From NCBI GenBank assembly GCA_044869805.1, contig JBIOXV010000005.1, positions 62,001 through 126,000 of the forward strand: 64,000 nt of DNA. Direction: 5' to 3'. Each line of letters begins with the position of its first letter. Position 1 is the stretch's first letter. A program made the position numbers and the translations under genes. The notes beneath the pieces are model-generated. The model did no database searches and was not told the origin of the DNA. It saw only the letters and a program-made list of their open reading frames with translations. Of the stretch, positions 52,893-63,113 are shown piece after piece. The stretch comes from CAWDVR01 sp044869805 (GTDB lineage: Bacteria > Acidobacteriota > Thermoanaerobaculia > Multivoradales > SZUA-115).

Positions 52893-53621
52893 CTACCCGA
52901 TCAGCGAGCGCAGGCCGGTGAGGTCGCGGACGTGCACGCGGTGCGCGGAGTCGGTGGCGAGAAGGCCGCGCGCCTTCAAGTCGCCCATCACCTGGTTAAC
53001 GCGCTCGCGCGAGGCGCCCACCAGCTCCGCTAAATCGGTCTGGGTCAGGCGCAGGCCGATACACACGCCGGGCTCGCCGTCGACCGCCCGCCCGTGCCGC
53101 TCGGCGAAGGCGAGGAGCTGGCGCGCCAGACGGCCGGCCACGTCGAGCGTCGACAGCGATTGGATCTGGGCGTTGGCCAGGCGCAGTCGGGAGGAGAGCA
53201 GCCGCACCAGGTTGTAGGTCATGCGCGGCATGGTCGCGAGGCAGGAGTTGAAAGCCGCGCGGTCCATCGCCAGCACCGTGCACGGCTCGAGCGCCACCAC
53301 CGTGGCCGAGCGGCCGGCGCTGTCGATGAGCGACATTTCACCCACCGTGTCTCCCACTCCCAGGAACGCCAGGATCACCTGCTTGCCGTCCGCCATCTCG
53401 GCCACGATCTTGACCGTGCCCGAGTAGAGGACGTAGATCGCCTCCCCCGGCTGCTCGGCGGTGATCAGCACCGTGCCGGGGGCGAGGTGGCGGCGGCGGA
53501 AGAGCCTGGCGAGGCGCTCGAGGTCGGCGCCCGGCAGCTCGGCGAAGAGCGGGAACTCCGCCAGCAGGGAGAGGTCCACGACGGCGGAACCCGGCTCTCG
53601 CGACGCGCTGGGTGCCTGCAC
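52893..53621 (-). CDS. Crp/Fnr-family transcriptional regulator
   Basis: 242-aa regulator. I start at the GTG at 53621, two bases after the lepA stop, with GGGAG upstream. The cyclic-nucleotide-binding fold (about 15-130) has AEFPLFAELPGADLERLARL, IYVLYSGTVKIVAEM and LGVGDTVGEMSLIDSAGRSA; the last segment is close to the phosphate-binding cassette but lacks the canonical GE-to-R-S-A order with certainty. The C-terminal helix-turn-helix is LTQTDLAELVGASRERVNQV. There is no Fnr-type N-terminal Cys cluster. The ligand may be a cyclic nucleotide or none. It is followed closely by the CDGSH gene. Confidence 0.9.
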   Translation of the reverse strand: MQAPSASREPGSAVVDLSLLAEFPLFAELPGADLERLARLFRRRHLAPGTVLITAEQPGEAIYVLYSGTVKIVAEMADGKQVILAFLGVGDTVGEMSLIDSAGRSATVVALEPCTVLAMDRAAFNSCLATMPRMTYNLVRLLSSRLRLANAQIQSLSTLDVAGRLARQLLAFAERHGRAVDGEPGVCIGLRLTQTDLAELVGASRERVNQVMGDLKARGLLATDSAHRVHVRDLTGLRSLIG

Positions 53622-53623
53622 GC

Positions 53624-55423
<1,800 letters not shown>

Positions 55424-55511
55424 CGGTTCGTTCCTCTGACGTGGGGGCCTGCACGGGGCGCGGCGCGCCGCGCTCGGGTGGCGGATTCGAGACGCCGGGC
55501 CGCTCGGAGGC

Positions 55512-55522
55512 GATAGTCTATC
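55512..55522. promoter_or_regulatory. Palindromic -10-like element in lepA/dienelactone hydrolase gap
   Basis: GATAGTCTATC is a palindrome about 90 bp from each divergent start. TAGACT on the minus strand could be the lepA -10 and TAGTCT on the plus strand that of the hydrolase; no clear -35 was found. Confidence 0.3.
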
Positions 55523-55625
55523 CTGCGTCCGGGGGCCATCGCGATGCGCCCGGCCGACCCCCGACTGCACAGACCGGCTCGCCCGCCGGGCGCGGCTCGA
55601 AGCTCAACCGCCCAGGAGGTGCTCC

Positions 55626-56489
55626 ATGATGCGTGACTTCGTCGTCTCCGGCCTCGTCCTTCTCGCCCTGCCCGCGGCCGCCGCCGGGCCCCCTTCTGCC
55701 GCCGGCCCAGCGGCCGGCTACGCCGACCAGATGGCCCACCAGCACGCCGGCGACGCGCCGGTGGCGAGCCCGGCGGCCGCCGCCGAGCCCGCCTCGCCCG
55801 TGGAGTCGAGCCGCGTCACCTACGCAACGATCGACGGCAAGGCGGTCGAAGGCTACCTGGCCAAGCCGAAGCAGGCCGCGGCCGGCGCCCCGGGGATCAT
55901 CGTCATCCACGAGTGGTGGGGCCTGAACGAGAACATCGAGTCCATGGCCCGGCGCCTCGCCGGCGAGGGCTACACGGCGCTCGCCGTGGACCTCTACGAG
56001 GGCCAGAAGGCGGCCAACCCCGAGGACGCGCGCAAGCTCACCGCCGCGGCGGGCGAGCGCAGGGAGAAGCTCGAGGACAACCTGCGCCAGGCCTACACCT
56101 ACCTGGAGAAGGGCGGCGCCAGGAAGGTTGGCGTCATCGGCTGGTGCTTCGGCGGCGGCTGGTCGCTCGGCACGGCGCTCCTGCTGCCGGACAAGATCGA
56201 CGCCGCGGTCGTCTACTACGGCCGCCTGGTGACCGACTCCGAGAAGCTCGAGCCCTTGACCATGCCCGTGCTCGGCCTCTTCGGCAGCGAGGACCAGGGC
56301 ATCCCCGTGGCCTCGGTGCGCGAGTTCGAGTCGGCGATGAAGGCGCTGGGCAAGAACGTCGAGATCCACGTCTACGAGGGCGCCAACCACGCCTTCGCCA
56401 ACCCCTCCGGCACCCGCTACAAGGCCGACGCGGCCGAGGACGCGTGGCGGAAGACGGTCGCCTTCTTCGCCAAGCACCTGAAGGGGTAG
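55626..56489 (+). CDS. Exported dienelactone-hydrolase-family protein
   Basis: 287-aa alpha/beta hydrolase with a signal peptide (residues 1-20, LVLLALPAAAA) and an Ala/Pro-rich linker to about 60. The DLH catalytic set is visible: nucleophile Cys174 in VIGWCFGGGWS, Asp223 in FGSEDQGIP and His255 in EGANHAFANP, with Glu95 in VIHEWWGLNENI. It starts with a good Shine-Dalgarno (AGGAGG). Dienelactone hydrolases open lactone rings, but periplasmic members act on varied esters; the substrate here is unknown. It is divergent from lepA with a 202-bp gap. Confidence 0.92.
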   Translation: MMRDFVVSGLVLLALPAAAAGPPSAAGPAAGYADQMAHQHAGDAPVASPAAAAEPASPVESSRVTYATIDGKAVEGYLAKPKQAAAGAPGIIVIHEWWGLNENIESMARRLAGEGYTALAVDLYEGQKAANPEDARKLTAAAGERREKLEDNLRQAYTYLEKGGARKVGVIGWCFGGGWSLGTALLLPDKIDAAVVYYGRLVTDSEKLEPLTMPVLGLFGSEDQGIPVASVREFESAMKALGKNVEIHVYEGANHAFANPSGTRYKADAAEDAWRKTVAFFAKHLKG

Positions 56490-56529
56490 GGCGGGCCACA
56501 GCACCCCGAGCTGCTGCATCAGCCGGAGC

Positions 56530-56904
56530 TCAGGACTTCCGGGCCGCGACCTCGGCGGCGAGCTTCTTGGGCGCTGCCAGGCGGTAGCTGGAAACCACCA
56601 GCTCCTCGACCTCCTGCCAGTCGACCTCGCCGGTGTCCAGGCGCAAGGCGACCCAGCCTCGGACCCCGATGTAGGCCGGCAGGTAGAACCGCTCCGGCTC
56701 CCGTCGCGCCAGCTCCTCGTGCTCGCCCATCGCGGTCTTGCAAGCGACCGCCACGATGCCGTCGCCGTGGTGATTGTCGAGGAAGTAGGCGAAGACTCTC
56801 TTGCGTACCCGGTAGGTGGCGTGGCTCCCCGTGCGCTCGCACGTCGCCTCGGGCAGGGCGAGGCAGATGCGCGAGATGGCGGAGAGGAGGGCGGCGGCGG
56901 CCAT
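56530..56904 (-). CDS. MmcQ/YjbR-family protein
   Basis: 124-aa cytoplasmic protein of the MmcQ/YjbR (DUF419) family, with a CyaY-like fold that binds DNA in some members. Recognisable segments are RICLALPEATCERTGSHATY, VRKRVFAYFLDNHHGDG and PAYIGVRGWVALRLDTGEVD, ending in helices with LVVSSYRLAAPKKL. The length is typical. It lies between convergent and same-strand neighbours without overlap and has no clear operon partner. Confidence 0.88.
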   Translation of the reverse strand: MAAAALLSAISRICLALPEATCERTGSHATYRVRKRVFAYFLDNHHGDGIVAVACKTAMGEHEELARREPERFYLPAYIGVRGWVALRLDTGEVDWQEVEELVVSSYRLAAPKKLAAEVAARKS

Positions 56905-56982
56905 GGGCCGTTCAGCCTATCGCGCCTCCGCGTTCGCCCAGACCGGCGCGACGACAGGTCGCTGCCAGCCTCGCACAAGGCC

Positions 56983-58299
56983 TCACGTGCGAGCCTTCTT
57001 CAACCTCACGCTGCCGCTGACCGCCGACAGCTCGAGCGCCGCGGTGGAGGTGGGGTCGGTGGCGGGGGACGCCAGGACATCGGTGGGGTCCCCTTTGGTG
57101 AGGCTGCCGGGGAAGTCGCTCTCGAGGTCGCCGTAGGTGCACTCGAGCGTGAAGGCCGGCGCCGGGGCGGCGGCCGGCCACTCGAAGTCGATCGAGCCGT
57201 AGCGCGTCTTCACCTGATGGCGGGCGGTCAGGGCGGCGCCGGCGAGGCCGGCCACCGCGACCTCGCCGCTCTCGTTGGAGATCGTCACCGCCCCGCCCAC
57301 GCCGTCGACCGAGACCCCGGCGTACTGGTTGCGGATCGAGACCTCGCGCGCCGCGCCGGTGACCTTCACCGTGCCGCTGCCGCTCACCACTTCGACCGGG
57401 CCGGCGACCTCGGAGACCTCGACCGAGCCGTACTCGCCGTCGATCTTCACCCGGCCGCCGATGCGCGCCAGCCGGATGGGGCTCGACTGCGTGCTGACCG
57501 TCACGTCGCCGGTCGCGTCCTCGATGGTCACCGCGCCGTAGGTGTCCTTCACCGAAACGGCCCCGCCGGCCTCCCGGACCTCGACCTCGCCGCTCGTCAC
57601 CGCGATCTCGACCGGCCCGGTGACGCGCGACAGCACCAAGTTCCCGTACTGGTTTTCGAGCCGCGCCCCTCCCGCGAGGTTGCTGATTTCGACCGAGCCG
57701 CTGCCAGCCTCGAGGACCAGGTCGCCCTCCACGTCGGAGAGCTCCACGTCGCCGTAGCGGTTGTCGATCTCGGCACCGCCGCGCAGGTTGGCGGCCGTGA
57801 GGTCGCCCGAGGTGAGCGCCACCGCGAGCGCGCCCTCGACGCCCGTGACCGTCACGTCGCCATAGCGGTTGTCGAGATCGAGGCGGGTTCCCTTGGGCAC
57901 CTCGAGCACGATCCTCAGGTCGTAGGACCGGTTGACCTCGAAGCGGAAGAAGTCCCCGTCGCCCCAGGAATCGTCCTGCACCGGGCCGGTGGGCTCGATT
58001 TCGAGGCCGTCCGCCGCCTCGCGGATGGCGACGTCGAAACGCTGGTCGATCGCCGCCATCCACTGCTTGTCGCGCGAGGCGAACTCCAGGTCGGCCGTCA
58101 CCTTGACCTCGGTGCCGGTACCGGCCCGCACCGTCAGCTCGGCGGACTCGGCCCTGAGGCGCACCGGCCGGCCGCCGGCCGCGGTCTTCTCGAGGTGCCT
58201 GGTCTTGCGCTCGAGGGGGCCGGTGGGCGCCGCCAGCAGCACGAAGAGGGCGAGGCCCGAAAGCATGGCGATGATCCGGTACATAGACAGGGGCCGCAT
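56983..58299 (-). CDS. DUF4097 beta-strand-repeat protein, exported
   Basis: 438-aa protein with a signal or anchor sequence (RIIAMLSGLALFVLLAAP, about 8-25). The rest is a long right-handed beta-helix-like array of short repeats, for example AEIDNRYGDVELSDVEGDLV, SGSVEISNLAGGARLENQYG, DTYGAVTIEDATGDVTVS and NQYAGVSVDGVGGAVTISNE, which is the DUF4097 putative adhesin pattern. The end (SALSGSVRLKKA-like) closes the helix. Expected to lie in the periplasm or on the surface; DUF4097 genes are often near anti-sigma or PspC-like genes, none of which is seen here. Confidence 0.9.
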   Translation of the reverse strand: MRPLSMYRIIAMLSGLALFVLLAAPTGPLERKTRHLEKTAAGGRPVRLRAESAELTVRAGTGTEVKVTADLEFASRDKQWMAAIDQRFDVAIREAADGLEIEPTGPVQDDSWGDGDFFRFEVNRSYDLRIVLEVPKGTRLDLDNRYGDVTVTGVEGALAVALTSGDLTAANLRGGAEIDNRYGDVELSDVEGDLVLEAGSGSVEISNLAGGARLENQYGNLVLSRVTGPVEIAVTSGEVEVREAGGAVSVKDTYGAVTIEDATGDVTVSTQSSPIRLARIGGRVKIDGEYGSVEVSEVAGPVEVVSGSGTVKVTGAAREVSIRNQYAGVSVDGVGGAVTISNESGEVAVAGLAGAALTARHQVKTRYGSIDFEWPAAAPAPAFTLECTYGDLESDFPGSLTKGDPTDVLASPATDPTSTAALELSAVSGSVRLKKART

Positions 58300-58417
58300 G
58301 GGGTCTTCTCCTCGCCAAGCAAGACGAGAAGGGAGGGCGAATTGTTCGCGGCGGAGGCTCGGAGCCAGAGCAGGAACCGTGGCGGGTGGACCGCGCAGCA
58401 GGCTCCTGCTCGAACTC

Positions 58418-58813
58418 TCAGGCTGCGTGGCTCAGCAGGCGATCCGCCAGCGCCGCCAGCTCGGGCAGGGGCATGGGCTTGCCGAGCATGGCGTCGGCGC
58501 CCAGCCCCAGGGCCTCGGCCTCGGCCTCGGGCGAGCCGTAGGCGGTGAGCACCACGATGCGCATGCCCGGCCGCCGGCGGCGGGCGAAGGCCACCAGGTC
58601 GAGGCCCTCGGCAGGCTCGCGGGCGGAGAGGCGGAGATCGACGATCATCAGCGCGTAGGGCCGCTCGGCGATCAGCGCTTCGGCGGCCGAGCGTTCGCCG
58701 GCGGCGTCGACTGCGTACCCGCGGGCGGAAAAAAAGTCGCGCAGAGCGAAGAGGATCGTGGTCTCGTCGTCGACCACCAAGAGGCGAGGCAGGGGTGGCT
58801 CGGGGAAGACCAC
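58418..58813 (-). CDS. Single-domain response regulator
   Basis: Stand-alone receiver of about 131 aa. The frame opens at the ATG at 58843, but that codon has no ribosome-binding site and lies inside a strong sigma-54-like sequence. I therefore prefer the GTG at 58813, which still precedes the whole receiver fold (PRLLVVDDETTILFALRDFF). The acidic pocket is in VVDDE, the phospho-acceptor Asp is in LMIVDLRLS (about residue 59), and Thr/Lys switch residues are in VVLTAYGS and LGKPMPL. There is no output domain, so it probably relays signals by protein contact. It is next to the NtrC-type activator and kinase genes, separated by about 49-79 bp. Confidence 0.85.
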   Translation of the reverse strand: MVFPEPPLPRLLVVDDETTILFALRDFFSARGYAVDAAGERSAAEALIAERPYALMIVDLRLSAREPAEGLDLVAFARRRRPGMRIVVLTAYGSPEAEAEALGLGADAMLGKPMPLPELAALADRLLSHAA

Positions 58814-58827
58814 GCTTCCCTGTCGCC

Positions 58828-58842
58828 GCAAGCCACGTGCCA
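58828..58842 (-). promoter_or_regulatory. Candidate sigma-54 promoter of the single-domain receiver gene
   Basis: Minus strand TGGCACGTGGCTTGC matches TGGCACG-N4-TTGC at every conserved position. It overlaps the upstream ATG (58843-58841), implying that translation starts later, near the GTG at 58813. Confidence 0.5.
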
Positions 58843-58891
58843 TGGCCCAGGGCGGGCCGGGCCCGCGCTTCCCGGCCCAGCGCGTCCCGAT

Positions 58892-60250
58892 TCAGGACGG
58901 CTGTCCGGATTCTGGAAACCTGATCCCGAAACGCTTGAGCTTCTGGTACAGCGTGCTGCGCGGCACGCCGAGCCGCTCGGCGACGCGCGCCACGCGCCCA
59001 CCCTCCTCCGCCAGCACGCGCTCGATCAGCCGCCGCTCCATCTGCTCGAGGGTGAGGCGGGTGTCGATCGCCTCGCCCGCGGCTACGCCCGGGGCGAAGC
59101 GCAGGTCACGGGCATCGACCACCGCGCCTTCGGCCAGCAGGATGGCCCGCTCGAGCACATTGCGCAGCTCGCGGAGGTTGCCCGGCCAGCGGTAGGCGGC
59201 GAGCGCCTTCATGGCCTCGGAGGTGAGCTCGACCTCGCCGCGGCCGAGCTCCGGCCGCAGCCGCTCGAGCACCGTCGCCACGAGCTGCGGCAGGTCGTCC
59301 AGGCGCTCGCGCAGCGGCGGGATCACCAGCGGGATCGCCGCCAGCCGGTAGTAGAGATCGCTGCGGAAGGTGCGCCGCTCGACGAGCAGCGAGAGGTCCC
59401 AGTGGGTGGCCGAGATCAGGCGGATGTCCACGGCCCGGTCCTTGACGTCGCCCAGCCTGCGGAACCGCTTCTCCTCCAGCACCTTGAGCAGCTTGGGCTG
59501 GACTCCGACCTCGAGGTCGCCGATCTCGTCCAGGAACACCGTGCCGCGGTGCGCGGCCTCGAGCAGGCCGGCTTTGTGGAACGCGGCGCCGGTGAAGGCG
59601 CCCTTGACGTGCCCGAAGAGCTCGCTTTCGACCAGCTCCCGTGACAGGCCGGCGCAGTTCAAGTCCACGAACGCCTCCTCCGCGCGCGGGCCGCGGGCGT
59701 GCAGCCAGGCGGCGAGCACCCCCTTGCCGGAGCCGGTCTCGCCCTGGATCAGCAGCGGGCTCTCGCTGTCCACCACCTTCGCCGCCTGGGCCCGGAGCTC
59801 CCGGATGCCGCGGCTCGAGCCCACGAACGGGTCGAGGGGCCGGCGCAGCCCCCCGGCCTTGCCCGCCATCGTCTTCTGCCGGTTGCGCTGGTTCTCGAGC
59901 GCCCGCTCGAGGATCACCTCCAGCGCCGAGAGCTCCACCGGCTTGGTCAGGAAGTGCTCGGCTCCCTCGCGGATCGCCTCGACGGCGAGGTCGATCGAGC
60001 CGTAGGCGGTGAGGATCACCACCGGCAGCCGCAGGTGGGCCTCTCGGAGGCCGGCCAGCAGCGCCAGGGCGTTGCCGTCCGGCAGGTGGTGATCGACCAC
60101 CGCGGCGGCGAACGGCTGCGCCTGCAGCCGCTCCAGCGCTTCGCGCTGGGTGGCGGCCTCGGCCACCTCGAAGCCCCGGCTCTCCAGGAAGGCGCGGACG
60201 CCGAAGCGGACGGCGTCCTGGTCGTCGACGACGAGGATGCGCCCGCGCAT
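58892..60250 (-). CDS. NtrC-family sigma-54-dependent response regulator
   Basis: 452-aa activator starting at the ATG at 60250, which shares one base with the kinase stop (TGATG). The receiver (1-115) has phospho-acceptor Asp53 (AAVVDHHLPDG) and Lys103. The AAA+ domain (about 140-365) has Walker A GETGSGKG (170-177), the sigma-54-contacting GAFTGA loop at 217-222 and Walker B VFLDEIGD. The C-terminal Fis-type helix-turn-helix is GGRVARVAERLGVPRSTLYQ. Once phosphorylated by the adjacent kinase it should drive sigma-54 promoters, several candidates for which lie in this window. Confidence 0.95.
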   Translation of the reverse strand: MRGRILVVDDQDAVRFGVRAFLESRGFEVAEAATQREALERLQAQPFAAAVVDHHLPDGNALALLAGLREAHLRLPVVILTAYGSIDLAVEAIREGAEHFLTKPVELSALEVILERALENQRNRQKTMAGKAGGLRRPLDPFVGSSRGIRELRAQAAKVVDSESPLLIQGETGSGKGVLAAWLHARGPRAEEAFVDLNCAGLSRELVESELFGHVKGAFTGAAFHKAGLLEAAHRGTVFLDEIGDLEVGVQPKLLKVLEEKRFRRLGDVKDRAVDIRLISATHWDLSLLVERRTFRSDLYYRLAAIPLVIPPLRERLDDLPQLVATVLERLRPELGRGEVELTSEAMKALAAYRWPGNLRELRNVLERAILLAEGAVVDARDLRFAPGVAAGEAIDTRLTLEQMERRLIERVLAEEGGRVARVAERLGVPRSTLYQKLKRFGIRFPESGQPS

Positions 60251-61530
60251 CAGCCGGGGGCCGCCGGCTGCGAGGCGGCGCCGCGCTCGAGGGGCAGGCG
60301 CAGCAGCAGCTCGCCACCGCCGCCGTCGCGGTTGCCGGCCTGGATGGCGCCGCCGTGCTGCTCGACGATGCGATGGACGATCGACAACCCCAGGCCGGTG
60401 CCGTCCCGGCGGCGGCTGAAGAACGGCTCGAAGACCTTGGGCAGATCCTCGGGCCGGAAGCCGGGGCCGGAGTCGCGCACCGCGCAGACCAGGGCCGGCG
60501 GCCGCCCTTCCGGGTCCAGCCCGCCCTCGACCTCGACCACCCCCGGCGCGGGGCTGTGCTGGATGGCGTTCTCGAGCAGGTTCTGGAGCACCTGCAGGAT
60601 GCGTTGGCGGTCCATCGGCACCGGCGGCAGCCCGGGGGCGAGCCGCGGCAGGATTTCCACTTGCTCGCGCCCGGCGAGCGATGAACAGTTGGCGATCGCC
60701 TCCGCCACCACGTCGGCCAGGCTCTCGGTGCCGACCTCGAGCCGCGGCGGCTTGCCGTAGTCGAGCAACTGGTTCATCAGCCGGTTCAGGCGCGCGAGCT
60801 GGCTGCGCAGCACGTAGAGGTACTGGCCGTACTCCTCGCGGCTGCCGAAGCGGCTCTCGAAGGCGTCGAGCGCCGCCGAGATGCCGAACAGGGGATTGCG
60901 CACCTCGTGCGCCACGCCCGCCACCAGCGAGCCCATGGCCGACATCACCTCGCTCTTGCGCAGCGACTCTTGGAGTCGCACCAGGCCGGTCACCTCGCGC
61001 GCCACCACGATCACGCGGTCCTCGCCCGGCGGCCCGTCCACCGATTCCGAAACGCTGGCTGACCCCGAGACACTGGCGGACCCCGAAACGCTCGCCGATA
61101 AATCCCAGGTGGCACCGGACACCAGGTCGACGGCCGAACGGGAGCGCGACACCCGGCCGCGGCCGACCTCCGCCGCCAGGGCCTCGGCGGCCGCCCACGG
61201 CTCCCCCCGCCCCAGCTCCCCCACCGCCAGGCCGAGGAGCTCGCGGTAGGGCCGGCCGGCGAGCAGGCTCGCGGCCAGGTTCATGCGCCGCACGCGCAGC
61301 CGCCCGTCCACCACCAGCAGCACGGACTCGACGGCGTCGAAGGTGAGCTGCCACTCGCGGGCCGCGTTGGCGATCGCCTCGCGCAGCCGCTCCTGCTCGC
61401 CCACCTCCCGCTCCCGCGCCTTGAGCGCCGCGTTCTCCCGCGCCAGGCGCAGGTTGCGCCGCCGGGCGGCGAGCAGCCCGAGGCTCAAGCCCAGGGCCGA
61501 AGCCGTGGCGAGTGCCGTGGTGCGCTTCAT
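60250..61530 (-). CDS. Membrane-anchored PAS histidine kinase
   Basis: 426-aa kinase. One short membrane helix at the N-terminus (about 5-22) leaves no periplasmic sensor. A coiled coil and a PAS domain (about 60-185) with LTFDAVESVLLVVDGRLRVR follow. A repeated Ser/Ala/Val segment near 145-163 is encoded by an 18-bp tandem repeat. The H-box VAGVAHEVRNPLFGIS holds His208; N-box is NLLENAIQHS; ATP motifs are RDSGPGF and DGTGLGLSIV. It overlaps the NtrC-type regulator by one base and is its cognate kinase. The signal is probably intracellular or membrane-derived. Confidence 0.94.
   Translation of the reverse strand: MKRTTALATASALGLSLGLLAARRRNLRLARENAALKAREREVGEQERLREAIANAAREWQLTFDAVESVLLVVDGRLRVRRMNLAASLLAGRPYRELLGLAVGELGRGEPWAAAEALAAEVGRGRVSRSRSAVDLVSGATWDLSASVSGSASVSGSASVSESVDGPPGEDRVIVVAREVTGLVRLQESLRKSEVMSAMGSLVAGVAHEVRNPLFGISAALDAFESRFGSREEYGQYLYVLRSQLARLNRLMNQLLDYGKPPRLEVGTESLADVVAEAIANCSSLAGREQVEILPRLAPGLPPVPMDRQRILQVLQNLLENAIQHSPAPGVVEVEGGLDPEGRPPALVCAVRDSGPGFRPEDLPKVFEPFFSRRRDGTGLGLSIVHRIVEQHGGAIQAGNRDGGGGELLLRLPLERGAASQPAAPG
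61045..61098. repeat. Three 18-bp tandem repeats in the kinase PAS region
   Basis: Units at 61045-61062, 61063-61080 and 61081-61098 share CCGAAACGCTGGC-like sequence with few changes. On the coding strand they give three copies of SASVSG or a close variant. The region is a likely site of repeat-length change. Confidence 0.8.
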
Positions 61531-61545
61531 CAGTCCTCCTAAAAG

Positions 61546-61570
61546 CAGACAGTGTGTCTGGATCTCAGAC
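61546..61570. promoter_or_regulatory. Three phased half-sites, candidate activator-binding (enhancer) region
   Basis: CAGAC at 61546, GTCTG at 61556 and CAGAC at 61566 are spaced exactly 10 bp apart. The first two form the palindrome CAGACAGTGTGTCTG. They lie 16 bp upstream of the kinase start and about 75-100 bp upstream of the sigma-54-like promoter at 61643. Confidence 0.45.
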
Positions 61571-61642
61571 GACGGGACACGAAATCATTTCAACGCGTGG
61601 CCAAAGACGGTCGCAAACTGCTAACCCTCACCGCGCGGCCCC

Positions 61643-61658
61643 TGGTACGCCTCTTGCT
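61643..61658 (+). promoter_or_regulatory. Candidate sigma-54 promoter of the M16 peptidase operon
   Basis: TGGTACGCCTCTTGCT matches TGGCACG-N4-TTGCW with a single change and correct GG-N10-GC spacing. It faces the M16 gene, with the candidate activator sites at the usual enhancer distance upstream. Confidence 0.55.
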
Positions 61659-61792
61659 GAGTCTCGGATTGTTTCTAGCTACACCTGAAGTGCGTCGGCT
61701 CGTATCACGACATTTCTCGTAGTATGGATCTACAGAATGTCGAACCCTTGGTAGGGCCGTCCGCGCAGAGCCAAGGGCGGAGGAACGCGATC

Positions 61793-63094
61793 TTGATCGA
61801 GAAGACCGTGCTCGACAACGGTATCCGGGTCCTCACCGAGGCGGTCCCGGGCTCGCGCTCGATCTCGATCGGCGTGCTGGTCGACGCCGGACCGGCCGAC
61901 GAGCAGGGCGGTGCCCGCGGCATCGCCCACCTGGTGGAGCACCTGCTGTTCCAGGGCACGGCGAGCCGCGACGCCCTGTCGATCGCCCGTCTGATGGACG
62001 GCGCCGGCGGGCAGGTCGGGGGCTTCGTCACCCGCGACTACACCTGTTTCACCGCCCATGTGCTCGACGACTACCGCTACCACGCGCTCGACCTGCTGGG
62101 CGACGCGCTGCTCAACTCCACCTTCCCCGAGGCGGCCGTGGAGCGACAGAAGGAGGCGATCGCCTGCGAGATCGAGGCGCGACGCGACTCCCCGCCCCAC
62201 TTCGCTGAGGACCTGGTCAAGCAGCTCGCCTGGAGCGGCCACCCGCTCGGCCGCCCGGTGGCCGGCACCCCGGAGGCGGTGCGCGGCCTGACGCGCGAGG
62301 ACGCCATCTACTTCGTCGCCCGCCACTACACGCCGGACCGCATCCTGGTCGCCGCCGCCGGCCACCTCGAGCACGCCGACTTCGTGGCCCAGGCCCGCGA
62401 CGCCTTTTGGCGCCTGCTGGGCGAGGGCGTGCCCCGCAGGCGCGAGGCCGCCGGCCACTGCGGCGGCGTGGTGGTGCAGCACGCGCCGATCGCTCAGGCC
62501 TACTTCGCGCTCTCGCTTCCGGCCTTCGCCTTCGCCGCCCCCGAGCGCTACGCGCTGCACGTGCTCGACCGCCTGCTGGGCGGAGGCATCTCCTCGCGGC
62601 TCTTCCGGCGGGTGCGGGAGGAGCGCGGGCTGGTCTACTCGATCGGCAGCTCCTACCAGGCCTACGCCCAGGGCGGCACGCTGCTGGTCGAGGGCTCGAC
62701 CACGCCCGAGAACCTGCCCGCCGTGCTGCGGCTCGTCTGCGCCGAGCTGGGCAAGCTGGCGACCGGCGAGGAGCCGGTCGACGACGAGGAGCTGTCGCGC
62801 TCCGTCACCTCGCTCATCAACCAGCACCTGATCGCCGCCGAGAGCTCGGCGGCGCGCATGAGCCGCCTGGCCACCCAGGAGCTCTACCTCGGCCGGCCGC
62901 TGCCGGCCGAGGAGATCGTCTACGCCCTGTCCCAGGTCGATCGCCGGTGCCTGGCGGAGCTCGCCCAGGGCTGGCTCGCGCCGGGCCTCGAGCACGCCGC
63001 GCTCGCCGTGGTGGCCGCCGAGGATCGCCTGGACGCCGGCGCCGACTCGCTCCGCGTCCTCCTGGCCGAGGGCTGCCCTGCTGCCGTTCTGTAA
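61793..63094 (+). CDS. M16-family zinc metallopeptidase
   Basis: 433-aa pitrilysin/insulinase-type peptidase. I prefer the TTG at 61793: it follows a Shine-Dalgarno (GGAGGA) and gives LIEKTVLDNGIRVLTEAVPG, the usual family start. An ATG at 61724 has none. The inverted zinc motif HLVEH lies at residues 46-50 with Glu as general base, and the third zinc ligand Glu is about 76 residues on, in IACEIEARRDSP. The second-half signature RVREERGLVYSIGSSYQ is present. It is probably cytoplasmic, with no signal peptide. It heads an apparent operon with the 51-aa gene (19-bp gap) and the TPR/zinc-ribbon gene, preceded by a sigma-54-like promoter. Confidence 0.92.
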   Translation: MIEKTVLDNGIRVLTEAVPGSRSISIGVLVDAGPADEQGGARGIAHLVEHLLFQGTASRDALSIARLMDGAGGQVGGFVTRDYTCFTAHVLDDYRYHALDLLGDALLNSTFPEAAVERQKEAIACEIEARRDSPPHFAEDLVKQLAWSGHPLGRPVAGTPEAVRGLTREDAIYFVARHYTPDRILVAAAGHLEHADFVAQARDAFWRLLGEGVPRRREAAGHCGGVVVQHAPIAQAYFALSLPAFAFAAPERYALHVLDRLLGGGISSRLFRRVREERGLVYSIGSSYQAYAQGGTLLVEGSTTPENLPAVLRLVCAELGKLATGEEPVDDEELSRSVTSLINQHLIAAESSAARMSRLATQELYLGRPLPAEEIVYALSQVDRRCLAELAQGWLAPGLEHAALAVVAAEDRLDAGADSLRVLLAEGCPAAVL

Positions 63095-63113
63095 ACCTAC
63101 GGAGGAAACCGCC

